Source of the DNA: a virus
DNA length: 64,000 nucleotides
Reading direction: 5' to 3' (one strand)
IMG/VR virus record: IMGVR_UViG_3300025010_000029
Span: 62,001-126,000 of that record
The notes beneath the pieces were generated by a model. The model was given only the letters and a program-made list of their open reading frames with translations. It had not been told where the DNA came from and searched no databases. Below are positions 8,173-15,837 of this stretch, one piece after another. The translations under genes were made by a program, and so were the position numbers. Numbering within the stretch: position 1 is the first letter of the stretch; every line of letters starts with the position of its first letter.

Positions 8173-8820
8173 TTAATCCCCCATGACATTCTTTTTATAT
8201 TCTTCATATTTTGAATTGTTTATTATATCACCATATTCAACTTCAGCTTGATTCTCTAAATTTTCTGCTTTAATTTCTGCAACATAATACTTTTTATCAA
8301 TCTCTTCTTCTATTTTGTCAATCTCAGTTGTATCAATACTTAAATCGAGATTTAAGTTTTCATTTATTTTATTTACAGATACAGCAAATGAATTCTTAAT
8401 CTTCAATGTATCAATTTTCAATTTAATATCATTTATTTTGTTAGCAAAAATTATTAATTGTTTTTGTAATTTATTTTCTACTTGATTTATTAATTCAATA
8501 TTTTTATTATAGATAATTACTTTTTCTTTATTACTTTCCATTAACACAAAACTGTGTTGTGCCAAATCTTCTTTTTTATCATTAATTGCTTTTTTTGTTG
8601 CTTTATCTAATTGTAATATAATATCTTCCGTTTTGTCTTTAATATCTATTAACCTTCTTTTCTCCGCTTGTATATTAATTAATTCATCATTGGCTTTTTT
8701 ATATGCTTTATTAATTTTTTCATACTCATAATTAAGACATTCAATTTTATCTTCTAATTGTCTAACAAGTTTATTTCCTCTAGTTACAAATAATCTTGTC
8801 AATTTTTTAAATAATTTCAT
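8173..8820 (-). CDS. PspA/Vipp1-like coiled-coil protein
   Basis: A 215-aa protein with ATG 8818-8820. It is almost entirely alpha-helical with long heptad-like stretches and starts with an amphipathic segment (MKLFKKLTRLFVTRG) followed by LEDKIECLNYEYEKI. This is the layout of PspA/IM30/Vipp1 proteins, which are ESCRT-III relatives that polymerise on stressed membranes. An SPFH protein is encoded in the same cluster. The call rests on architecture rather than on a unique motif; a generic coiled-coil phage protein is the alternative. Confidence 0.6.
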   Translation of the reverse strand: MKLFKKLTRLFVTRGNKLVRQLEDKIECLNYEYEKINKAYKKANDELINIQAEKRRLIDIKDKTEDIILQLDKATKKAINDKKEDLAQHSFVLMESNKEKVIIYNKNIELINQVENKLQKQLIIFANKINDIKLKIDTLKIKNSFAVSVNKINENLNLDLSIDTTEIDKIEEEIDKKYYVAEIKAENLENQAEVEYGDIINNSKYEEYKKNVMGD

Positions 8821-8858
8821 ATAATTCTTCCTCCTATATTATATGTTTATAATTAATA

Positions 8859-8900
8859 TTTTTAGGAAGTAACAATCATAAATTTATTACTTCCTAAAAA
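8859..8900 (-). terminator. 14-bp hairpin terminator
   Basis: Arms 8859-8872 and 8887-8900 are perfectly complementary (AGGAAGTAA core) with a 14-base loop. The outer A/T pairs give a U run on either strand. It lies between the gene ending at 8909 and the PspA-like gene, so it can separate or attenuate leftward transcription. Confidence 0.7.
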
Positions 8901-8908
8901 TTAATTTA

Positions 8909-9304
8909 TTAACTTTCTAACTCATTAATCATTTTTTGGATGTCTTCAGTTGATTTATCTAATAAATCTTGTTCTTCTTTTCCCTTTAAAATCTCCATTA
9001 ATCTCTGTTTCTTCTCTTTTAATTCTTTTGCTTTTAATCTCTTCTGTTCTTCTTCTCGTTTGATATTAAAAATATACTTAACAATTTCAATCTTAATTTC
9101 TAATTCTTTGTCTTGTTGTGTTTTAACTTCAAGCAAACTTTCTTCTTTAACTTTCTTCAATTCTGAATTTAGTTTTTTGAATATTAAATCTAATTCTTTC
9201 ACATTTAAATCGAATAAATCTTCAGAATTAATCATACCCTTAAACGGAAATCTAAATTTCATCCTATTTGCCATTTCAAACATATCTATATTAGTGGTTG
9301 TCAT
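8909..9304 (-). CDS. Charged coiled-coil protein, 131 aa
   Basis: ATG 9302-9304 behind GGAGAG. After a short N-terminal segment (FRFPFKGMINSEDLFDL) the remainder is a long charged helix with EEEQKRLKAKELKEKKQR, predicted coiled coil. It immediately follows the 682-aa gene, and the two are probably co-translated. No catalytic motifs. Confidence 0.6.
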   Translation of the reverse strand: MTTTNIDMFEMANRMKFRFPFKGMINSEDLFDLNVKELDLIFKKLNSELKKVKEESLLEVKTQQDKELEIKIEIVKYIFNIKREEEQKRLKAKELKEKKQRLMEILKGKEEQDLLDKSTEDIQKMINELES

Positions 9305-9336
9305 AATAAATTCTCTCCTTTTTATTTTAATTTATT

Positions 9337-11385
9337 TTAAAATTTAATTTTTAATAATCTTTCTGTACTACCTTTAATTTTAACTAATAATTCATTCCTT
9401 TTGGTTGAACTAAAAGCAATTCCTGATAATTGATCATTTGTATCTTTAACTGTCATTTTACTTCCAAGTGCTTCTGTAACTTTTCTATACTGATTTAGTT
9501 CTTGATTCAAATATTCATTGAACATTCCATTCGGTTTTTCTGAGTTGCAACAGCCCTTCAGCATGAACATCACATGCTTATTCCCAATCCCTTGTTGCAA
9601 ATTCCAGTAATTAGGTGAATAACAAACAACTGATACTGGTACAAATTGATTAGTTTTCAATCCCCATACTTCTTTACTTGACACATTTGATGGTAATTTT
9701 TCTTTAATAGTAAATCCGCTAGTTTTATTAAAATTAACTTCTGCAACTTGTACTTTTTCACCTTGTCTTAATTCTTTATTATAATCAAAACTAAATATTT
9801 GCCCATCATATTCTACTTCTGCTCTAAACCCATTCTTTCCTCCTCTGTGGCTATAATTATGAACTAAAAACTTATAAATACCTTCTTCCATTTTATTTTT
9901 ACTAGTCCAAGTTATATTCTCAACAGCAGGTTTGTTTCTTGTTGGGTTAATTATATCAACGTCTAATTGTCCAGTAGTACTCCTATTTTCTTTATTTCCA
10001 TAATAAATTAAATTACCGCTAGGCTCGTAACAATGAGCATCTAAATCATTGCCATCAAACTCATTATCATTCCATTGTATACTAAATCTTAATACTCCTT
10101 CTACATTTCCACCAGCACTTTTTACTCTTTCTTTCATTGAACTATCTGTAATATTTCCAGTGTATGCCCAACTAAAGTTATTGTCCCATTTGAACATTGT
10201 TTTACTGTCTTTATTTTCAGGTGCAATTAGTGATACCATATTGCTACTATGCTTATTCTCTAAAAATACTTCAATTTCTCTTGCTGCAGGTAATACATTT
10301 GCAATAAAATCATCAATAGAGATTTCTGTAACTTTATTAAACTTTTTAGGATTAAAAGGAATACCTTTCGACATTTCATCAAAGACATCTAATCCACCTT
10401 GTATTTTCTTAGCAGAATCTTTGTTTGAGAACAAAATATTATTTATATTTATATCATTTAGATTAGCAAATCTTCTGTCTAATGATTCCATATATCCTAA
10501 TTCAATAATCTTATTTTTAAAATCATTTAACATTTTTTCTGTATACACTGGTTTGGGTCTTTTATAACCATCACCAACAATAAATTCAAATTTACCAACT
10601 GCTGTATCCAAATCCATATCTTCACTAATATTAGTAAGTAATGTTCCCATCGAATGATTTTTTAACCTACCAATCGCTCCACCCACTTTTACAGATTGTT
10701 CCCATGTATAATTTTCTTTTTCTTCTATTGTTTCTAATTTATCATATTCTTTCTTGTATTTAAGAAATTCTGTTAATACACCTTCCCATTCTTTTCCTCG
10801 ATATAAACTATTTTGAGAAATTAATTCCAATACAGTAAGTAAACTATCTTCTGTAATTTTTTCTAATGAACCTTTAAACACATCTCTAGTGCTTCTAAAG
10901 ATTCCTTTAATTTCACCTTCACTACGATTACTATTATCTACAAATTTTCTATCCAACTCAAGGTAAAAATGTTCCCATGTATTAATTTTACCATTTTCTA
11001 ATTGCTCAAAATTCTTATCTGTACCAATTTTCTTTAACTTACTAACAAACACGTCAGAAACAACATGTGATTTTACAAATTTATCTAAAGCATTTACTAC
11101 TGGTTGAAATGTTTCACTACCAGTTTCAAAATCCCAAATAGTTTTAATTTGATTATCTTTAAGAACAATTACATTTCCAATATTTTTAATAAAGTATCTA
11201 CAACATACGCAATCAAATTCTCTAAGCTTTCTATAAATTGGATTATCTTCTGGTTTAAAACTATCGAGGTATAAATTCCACATATCGTCTTTGTTTAATT
11301 CTACTTGAAATAAATGACTAGCATTTTTAGTTAGCTCTTTAAAATTCTTTTGGAATAATTCTTTAAAATATTTAAAATTTGACAT
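9337..11385 (-). CDS. Large phage protein with C-terminal beta-sandwich domain
   Basis: A 682-aa protein with ATG 11383-11385. The N-terminal ~380 residues are helical with no recognised motif and include a Cys pair (DCVCCRYF). From about residue 430 the pattern WNDNEFDGNDLDAHCYEPSG, then TGQLDVDIINP and EGIYKFLVHNYSHRGG suggests a beta-sandwich domain of the YfaP/DUF2135 type, which accompanies TerD/vWA-like stress proteins. Together with the PspA-like and SPFH genes it may belong to a membrane or stress module, which is inference. Domain assignment is from pattern memory only. The protein is intact, with no internal breaks. Confidence 0.6.
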   Translation of the reverse strand: MSNFKYFKELFQKNFKELTKNASHLFQVELNKDDMWNLYLDSFKPEDNPIYRKLREFDCVCCRYFIKNIGNVIVLKDNQIKTIWDFETGSETFQPVVNALDKFVKSHVVSDVFVSKLKKIGTDKNFEQLENGKINTWEHFYLELDRKFVDNSNRSEGEIKGIFRSTRDVFKGSLEKITEDSLLTVLELISQNSLYRGKEWEGVLTEFLKYKKEYDKLETIEEKENYTWEQSVKVGGAIGRLKNHSMGTLLTNISEDMDLDTAVGKFEFIVGDGYKRPKPVYTEKMLNDFKNKIIELGYMESLDRRFANLNDININNILFSNKDSAKKIQGGLDVFDEMSKGIPFNPKKFNKVTEISIDDFIANVLPAAREIEVFLENKHSSNMVSLIAPENKDSKTMFKWDNNFSWAYTGNITDSSMKERVKSAGGNVEGVLRFSIQWNDNEFDGNDLDAHCYEPSGNLIYYGNKENRSTTGQLDVDIINPTRNKPAVENITWTSKNKMEEGIYKFLVHNYSHRGGKNGFRAEVEYDGQIFSFDYNKELRQGEKVQVAEVNFNKTSGFTIKEKLPSNVSSKEVWGLKTNQFVPVSVVCYSPNYWNLQQGIGNKHVMFMLKGCCNSEKPNGMFNEYLNQELNQYRKVTEALGSKMTVKDTNDQLSGIAFSSTKRNELLVKIKGSTERLLKIKF

Positions 11386-11439
11386 ATTTTTTAATCTCCT
11401 TTTTTATATTTTTATTTTATTTTTTATTTTTTAATATTT

Positions 11440-11622
11440 TCAATATCCATACTTTTCTTTCATTTTTTCAGCCCAGCTTTTACAATCAGGACAATACAAC
11501 GTATTTACACCAAGTTCTGGATCATATCTTTTATATGCCATAGACTTAAAAAATAAAATACCACACTTTTTACATTCAACAATAGAGGATTTAATTATAT
11601 ATTTTTGTTTATCCTTACTCAA
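11440..11622 (-). CDS. Small zinc-ribbon protein, 60 aa
   Basis: TTG start 11620-11622 nine bases after AAAGGAG. Two Cys pairs, CKKCG and CPDC, separated by about 25 residues, form a zinc-ribbon-like pattern. Function unknown; many phage zinc ribbons bind nucleic acid or RNA polymerase. Confidence 0.65.
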   Translation of the reverse strand: MSKDKQKYIIKSSIVECKKCGILFFKSMAYKRYDPELGVNTLYCPDCKSWAEKMKEKYGY

Positions 11623-11642
11623 ATAATCTACTCCTTTAATTT

Positions 11643-11972
11643 TTATCCATATAATTCAAGATACTCTTCAAATGTACATTCACGTATAGGTTTTGTATTT
11701 TCGTAGCCTATAAAATCCATATAAATATCTTTGCTTCCCCAATCATCAATTACTTTAACGTTTATCACTTCATATATGCCAAATCTACCACTTTTCATTT
11801 GTAATTTTTCTTTTATACCTATACATTCTGGATAGTAAAACTGTGAGAAAGGAATATAGTAATCTTTACATTTGCCAATCATTTTTCTTTTATAATATTT
11901 ACGATGTTTTACATATTGTCTCCATCCATATTCTTCAATGTGACTTATAAATAGTATAATTCTTTTAATTAT
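11643..11972 (-). CDS. Hypothetical protein with probable ATA start, 109 aa
   Basis: An internal ATG at 11880-11882 lacks a ribosome binding site, but the frame is open and protein-like for 30 more codons (ISHIEEYGWRQYVKHRKYY), back to ATA/ATT at 11967-11972. These follow AAAGGAG by about ten bases. I therefore start the gene at ATA 11970-11972. The protein is basic at the N-terminus and acidic at the C-terminus (ECTFEEYLELYG). No family recognised. It is one of several genes here that appear to start on AUA or AUU. Confidence 0.6.
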   Translation of the reverse strand: MIKRIILFISHIEEYGWRQYVKHRKYYKRKMIGKCKDYYIPFSQFYYPECIGIKEKLQMKSGRFGIYEVINVKVIDDWGSKDIYMDFIGYENTKPIRECTFEEYLELYG

Positions 11973-11997
11973 TTTTTCTCAACTCCTTTTTATAATA

Positions 11998-12360
11998 TTA
12001 ATCAGTTATTGACTCATGTACAAAATCACTGCAAACCATATTTCTACATGATTTGCAACATACCAATGCTGGGGTAAATGAACATATTGGTATAATACTG
12101 CATTCATCTGAATCATATTTAAAACATTCTTTACAGCATCTTGGAATTAATTTTTCTCTATATTCTTGTTCTATAGGTTTTTTATAATCATCTAATACTT
12201 TTTTAATTTTACAATTATCAGAATGTCCTTCTTTTTCGGACATATGACAATATGGGCAATTATAATTTTCTTGATAACCATTATAAGCAGTACCACTCTC
12301 GTATAAGCAAAATTCTAATTCAGTAATTAAATCATAAAATTCTTTTTCTTTATTAGTCAA
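11998..12360 (-). CDS. Cys-rich zinc-binding protein, 120 aa
   Basis: TTG start 12358-12360 seven bases after GGAGG. It contains CPYCHMSEKEGHSDNC, then CCKEC and CCKSCRNMVC, enough ligands for two or three zinc sites. It is the first gene after the promoter at 12403-12431. Function unknown. Confidence 0.65.
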   Translation of the reverse strand: MTNKEKEFYDLITELEFCLYESGTAYNGYQENYNCPYCHMSEKEGHSDNCKIKKVLDDYKKPIEQEYREKLIPRCCKECFKYDSDECSIIPICSFTPALVCCKSCRNMVCSDFVHESITD

Positions 12361-12402
12361 TCATTTACCTCCTATCAGTCTATGCTTATTTCTATACTAG
12401 TT

Positions 12403-12431
12403 ATTATACATTAATATTTTAAATTTGTCAA
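12403..12431 (-). promoter_or_regulatory. Class I promoter with AAAATATTA spacer
   Basis: Minus strand: -35 TTGACA (12426-12431), 17-base spacer AATTTAAAATATTAATG, -10 TATAAT (12403-12408). Start of the 12360-and-downstream transcript. Confidence 0.8.
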
Positions 12432-12473
12432 TAGCCAATATAGAAAAAATTTATATTGGCATTATCATTTAAA

Positions 12474-12860
12474 CTAACTTTTTTTATATACTTTTTTAAA
12501 ACGGCTTTCAACAATTGCTGATAACGGCTCATTTATTTTTGTTTCAGGCACTTCTTGTTTTTGTTTTGTAAATGAAGATTTAATAACTTTTTCTTCAATA
12601 ACTTCTTCAATAATATTGCTATTAATTGTATTCTCAACAAGTTGAATTGTGGTTGTTTCAATTATTTCTTCTTGAATACCAGATATCATATCTTTCAATA
12701 TTAAGTCACGCATATATTTACTTGCATCCCATTTAGTTGTTTCAGTAGTTTTTAATTCACATTGTTTATTAATATGTTTAAGCATTTCATTTGATACTCT
12801 AAGATTTAGTCTTTTATCATTCTTAGTTATATTATTGTCTGACACCGCAATACCTTTCAT
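12474..12860 (-). CDS. RHH-like DNA-binding protein, 128 aa
   Basis: The start is taken at ATG 12858-12860 behind CAAAGGAGGTAATAAA; a longer upstream frame has no ribosome binding site. The segment KRLNLRVSNEMLKHINKQCE, followed by KYMRDLILKDMI, resembles a ribbon-helix-helix DNA-binding fold (short beta strand, then two helices). The C-terminal half is acidic with a Glu/Ile-rich repeat region. Its ribosome binding site lies inside a 10-bp inverted repeat (12869-12910), which could serve as its own operator or as an RNA hairpin control. A stand-alone regulator is likely; its targets are unknown. Confidence 0.6.
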   Translation of the reverse strand: MKGIAVSDNNITKNDKRLNLRVSNEMLKHINKQCELKTTETTKWDASKYMRDLILKDMISGIQEEIIETTTIQLVENTINSNIIEEVIEEKVIKSSFTKQKQEVPETKINEPLSAIVESRFKKVYKKS

Positions 12861-12868
12861 TTTATTAC

Positions 12869-12910
12869 CTCCTTTGTCTGACGGTATTAATCTATTGTAT
12901 GACAAAGGAG
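12869..12910 (-). promoter_or_regulatory. Inverted repeat covering the ribosome binding site
   Basis: CTCCTTTGTC (12869-12878) and GACAAAGGAG (12901-12910) are perfect inverted copies separated by 22 bases. On the minus strand the second arm encountered contains the AAGGAGG ribosome binding site of the RHH-like gene (start 12860). It could act as an RNA hairpin masking translation or as a dimeric operator site. Confidence 0.6.
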
Positions 12911-12922
12911 ACATTAATATTC

Positions 12923-13699
12923 TTATTGTTTTTGATACTTTTCATTAATTAATTTTGTAAATTTTTCCATATATAACATTGAAATATCTTCTTCATTTAA
13001 GCTAATATTTTTATATTGCTCACCTAAAAAAAATAATACTTTTGACATACCATATTCTGATATTAATATTACTAATTTAGCTTTTGCCATAGGTGACATT
13101 TTAATTTTTAATACTTCTTCAAACATATCAGATACTACTTGTTCTTCTTTTGTTGGCATATACCCAAAACCGTATGTTATCCAATTTCTAACTATTGTAA
13201 CAAGATATCCAAAATTAGTTTTTATATTATCGCCTTTGCGTGAAAATATATCAATCGCCGCCATAATATATTTACAACTGTCTACTTGTCTTGTATTAAG
13301 CCAATAATACATTTCTGTAATACCTTCTTGCTCATTTGTTTGCATATAATGATTTATTTTACTTCTATAATACTTAAATAATTTTGCTATATTTTTTTCA
13401 TGTATATCTGATTCATTTTCTATTTTGACTTCTTCTAAATCTATTTTTTTATTTTGTTTTTTTGAATATCTGCCCCATGCTGAAGACACAGCGGATACAC
13501 TAATTTCTGTTTTTTTTGCATATATCCTAAAGGCTTGTGTCTTTGTAGAACCTGAATTAATTTCACTGTCAATAATATTTTTTAATTCTTCATACATTGC
13601 AGGAGTCCAATCAATTCTAATTTGATATTCTTGTTTTTGTATATCTTCTTGTTTTTCATGTTCTTGCTGTTGTTCTTGTTGAATGTTTTCTTCTAACAT
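12923..13699 (-). CDS. RsfA-like Myb-type transcription regulator
   Basis: A 258-aa protein with ATG 13697-13699 behind GAAGGTAATATA. After a Gln/Glu-rich leader, residues about 28-80 read WTPAMYEELKNIID, then GSTKTQAFRIYAKKT and SAVSSAWGRYSKK, which match the Myb/SANT-like DNA-binding domain of RsfA-family regulators of spore-forming Bacillota. The C-terminal ~170 residues are helical and unassigned. It is the first gene downstream of a promoter at 13731-13759 and precedes the RHH-like regulator, so this pair may control the leftward genes. Confidence 0.7.
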   Translation of the reverse strand: MLEENIQQEQQQEHEKQEDIQKQEYQIRIDWTPAMYEELKNIIDSEINSGSTKTQAFRIYAKKTEISVSAVSSAWGRYSKKQNKKIDLEEVKIENESDIHEKNIAKLFKYYRSKINHYMQTNEQEGITEMYYWLNTRQVDSCKYIMAAIDIFSRKGDNIKTNFGYLVTIVRNWITYGFGYMPTKEEQVVSDMFEEVLKIKMSPMAKAKLVILISEYGMSKVLFFLGEQYKNISLNEEDISMLYMEKFTKLINEKYQKQ

Positions 13700-13730
13700 T
13701 ATATTACCTTCTTTCTATAAAGATAATATA

Positions 13731-13759
13731 ATAATATCATACTTTTTATATTTTTGCAA
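13731..13759 (-). promoter_or_regulatory. Class II promoter (TTGCAA)
   Basis: Minus strand: -35 TTGCAA (13754-13759), 17-base spacer ending TATGA, -10 TATTAT (13731-13736). It lacks the AAAATATTA spacer motif. Drives the RsfA-like gene. Confidence 0.55.
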
Positions 13760-13786
13760 TACAATATTTTATATTAATAAAGTACA

Positions 13787-14239
13787 CTAAATTATTTTCC
13801 CTGTATCTCTTAACTTCATTAATCTACTACAAAATTCTTGCTCTGTTAATACTGTATGTGATTCATCATTTTTTCCACATGAATGTCTCAATACAGCATT
13901 CCTTGTTGAATTTAATGCTCTTCTAAATCCTAAATTTTGGTTATATAATTCTTGATATGCTCTATCTAATAATTCTTGATATTTTTTTGAATGTCTGTCA
14001 TAGGTTACGCCTTGCCAATATAATTTTTGTTCTTTCCACCATTTTTTATTTTTACCTTTATATTTAGCTGGTAAACCACTTAATGAGCAAACATATTTCT
14101 GTATTTCAATATCTGAAAATTTAAAGCTTTGTAATAGCCCTTCCATTCCAGCAACTTCAATATTATCAAAAATAAATTTATTGTGTGCAAAGTTGCTTAA
14201 TTTTGAAGCAGGGTATCCCATACCGCTTTTAATATCCAT
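13787..14239 (-). CDS. NADAR-like ADP-ribose N-glycosidase family protein
   Basis: A 150-aa protein with ATG 14237-14239 behind AAGGGAGG. It opens MDIKSGMGYPASKLSNFAHN, then FIFDNIEVAGMEGLLQSFKF, the arrangement (SNF, hydrophobic strand, E in MEG, K in SFKF) seen in NADAR/YbiA-type proteins, which act on ADP-ribosylated or ribosylated N-glycosidic bonds. Some NADAR proteins reverse toxin-mediated DNA ADP-ribosylation, so an anti-defence role is possible. Assignment is by pattern only and the substrate is unknown. Confidence 0.55.
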   Translation of the reverse strand: MDIKSGMGYPASKLSNFAHNKFIFDNIEVAGMEGLLQSFKFSDIEIQKYVCSLSGLPAKYKGKNKKWWKEQKLYWQGVTYDRHSKKYQELLDRAYQELYNQNLGFRRALNSTRNAVLRHSCGKNDESHTVLTEQEFCSRLMKLRDTGKII

Positions 14240-14261
14240 TTATATTAACCTCCCTTATATT

Positions 14262-14585
14262 TTAACAATAACAAGATTCTCTATCTATTTTATCTAACTT
14301 ATCTTTATCAATAATTAAATTAACTTCTAATCCCAATATATTTCTTAAATCAAAATCTTTTTTCCTATCAAATTTACTTCCCCAATATCCTACTTCTTTT
14401 GCTTGTAAATATATTCTATTTTCATCGCTTATTACTCTTATACTTATTATTTGAAAATAATGTTCTTTATTTTCATAATTAATACTTAATTTACTATTAA
14501 TTGTTATATTTTCTTCAGTTACAATATTAATAATAGTCCCCAATTTATCTTGAATTTCTGCTCCTATTATTTTAAATGTATTCAT
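14262..14585 (-). CDS. Hypothetical protein, 107 aa
   Basis: The start is chosen at ATG 14583-14585 behind AAAGGGGATAAATA; an open frame extends further upstream into the preceding gene. Beta-rich with alternating hydrophobics (ITINSKLSINYENKEHYF), so probably a small beta-barrel or OB-like fold. No family recognised. Confidence 0.55.
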   Translation of the reverse strand: MNTFKIIGAEIQDKLGTIINIVTEENITINSKLSINYENKEHYFQIISIRVISDENRIYLQAKEVGYWGSKFDRKKDFDLRNILGLEVNLIIDKDKLDKIDRESCYC

Positions 14586-14607
14586 ATTATTTATCCCCTT
14601 TACTTTT

Positions 14608-15177
14608 TTATAATAATCGTAATCCTTTAACAAACATTTTAGCTTGCTCCCTTTTCATTGGCTTTAAACCAATTGCTGTAATACTACCCTTTGGCACTTC
14701 AGTTAATCCATTATCTCTTACACTATAAAAATCATATGGGAATTTATTTAATAATTTTTCTATTGTTTTTGTATTTGCTTTTAATACAATTTTTTTCATC
14801 CCATTGTCAACCCATTCACTATATACTAAATCTTCACGCTCTCTCCAATTACTAGGTATGTCAATTGTTGTTAATGTATTTATATGTCCTACTGATACTG
14901 CTATTTTTCCAACACTCATATTTAAATCCGTATTAACAATATAATATTGAAGTACTTCTTGATTTCTCCTATATTCTTCATCAATCTTTGTTGATTTTTT
15001 TTCATCTTCAAAATATGCATTACAAAGTAATCTCAATACTTCCATTCCCTCAATTCCTGTTACTACTTTACTTTCTAATTTAACTACTCCATCTTCTTTT
15101 ATACATCTTCCTAATTGTCCTACTTTTTGAGAAGTATTGTATTTACAAAGCATCCAATCACAAATAATTTCTGGCAT
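14608..15177 (-). CDS. PTH2-type peptidyl-tRNA hydrolase domain protein
   Basis: A 189-aa protein with ATG 15175-15177 behind AAGGAG. Residues about 75-189 follow the PTH2 (Bit1) fold: LQYYIVNTDLNMSVGKIAVS, then KKIVLKANTKTIEKLL, VRDNGLTEVPKGSITAIGLK and a C-terminal helix ending KGLRLL. PTH2 cleaves the ester bond of peptidyl-tRNA and is typical of archaea and eukaryotes; bacteria normally use the unrelated Pth1. An N-terminal extension has CDWMLC and a further Cys, a possible metal site. With phage tRNAs, RNA ligase and a Thg1-like enzyme also encoded, it suggests the phage maintains its tRNA pool. I am fairly sure of the fold, less sure of activity. Confidence 0.75.
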   Translation of the reverse strand: MPEIICDWMLCKYNTSQKVGQLGRCIKEDGVVKLESKVVTGIEGMEVLRLLCNAYFEDEKKSTKIDEEYRRNQEVLQYYIVNTDLNMSVGKIAVSVGHINTLTTIDIPSNWREREDLVYSEWVDNGMKKIVLKANTKTIEKLLNKFPYDFYSVRDNGLTEVPKGSITAIGLKPMKREQAKMFVKGLRLL

Positions 15178-15197
15178 TTTATCATTCTCCTTTTTAC

Positions 15198-15818
15198 TTA
15201 ATAATCAAATCCATAATCTATTTCATCATTTATTAATAATCGTTTTGCTTTATATTTTTTTAATATATTAACTTCCATACATCCTAATATACCTTCATAA
15301 CCACAATAATTGCAATAAAAACCTATTTTAAAAATATCATTAACTACTGAAGGACTTTTTGTTCCACATACAGGACAATATTTTATTGTTGGTTTACATA
15401 TACCACTTCTCATTTTATACTCATAATCATAACTATTTACTTTTTTAAACAATTTATCAATCCAATCATTTTTTATATCTTCTTCACGACAACTTACTAA
15501 TACGTCATCTTTTATAATATCATCAAAATGCCTTGTAACATAATCCAATGCTTCTTTTTCTATTTTACATAATATACACATCATTATTTTACAAGATTTA
15601 TTTGTTTGTTTTTTACAATTTAAACATATACAATGCTTGCAAGCTTTAAATTTTCTTTCTAATTTTCTTAATTGTTCAACTTCAACTAATATAAGCTCGT
15701 TATCAATACTAATATATCCTAATTTGTCATTTTTTATATTATAACAAATAAATACTCCTCTCTTATTATTAAATTCTATTAAATCATTTTCTTTAAAATA
15801 TAATTTTTTTATTATCAT
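15198..15818 (-). CDS. Multi-zinc-ribbon protein, 206 aa
   Basis: ATG 15816-15818 behind GAGAGGAG. Cys motifs include CKHCICLNC, CKIMMCILC, CPVCG and CNYCG, consistent with at least two zinc sites, one near residues 58-85 and a C-terminal ribbon near 147-170. The N-terminus is beta-like. It is between the DNA ligase and the PTH2 gene. Function unknown. Confidence 0.6.
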   Translation of the reverse strand: MIIKKLYFKENDLIEFNNKRGVFICYNIKNDKLGYISIDNELILVEVEQLRKLERKFKACKHCICLNCKKQTNKSCKIMMCILCKIEKEALDYVTRHFDDIIKDDVLVSCREEDIKNDWIDKLFKKVNSYDYEYKMRSGICKPTIKYCPVCGTKSPSVVNDIFKIGFYCNYCGYEGILGCMEVNILKKYKAKRLLINDEIDYGFDY

Positions 15819-15837
15819 GTTTCACTTACTCCTCTCA

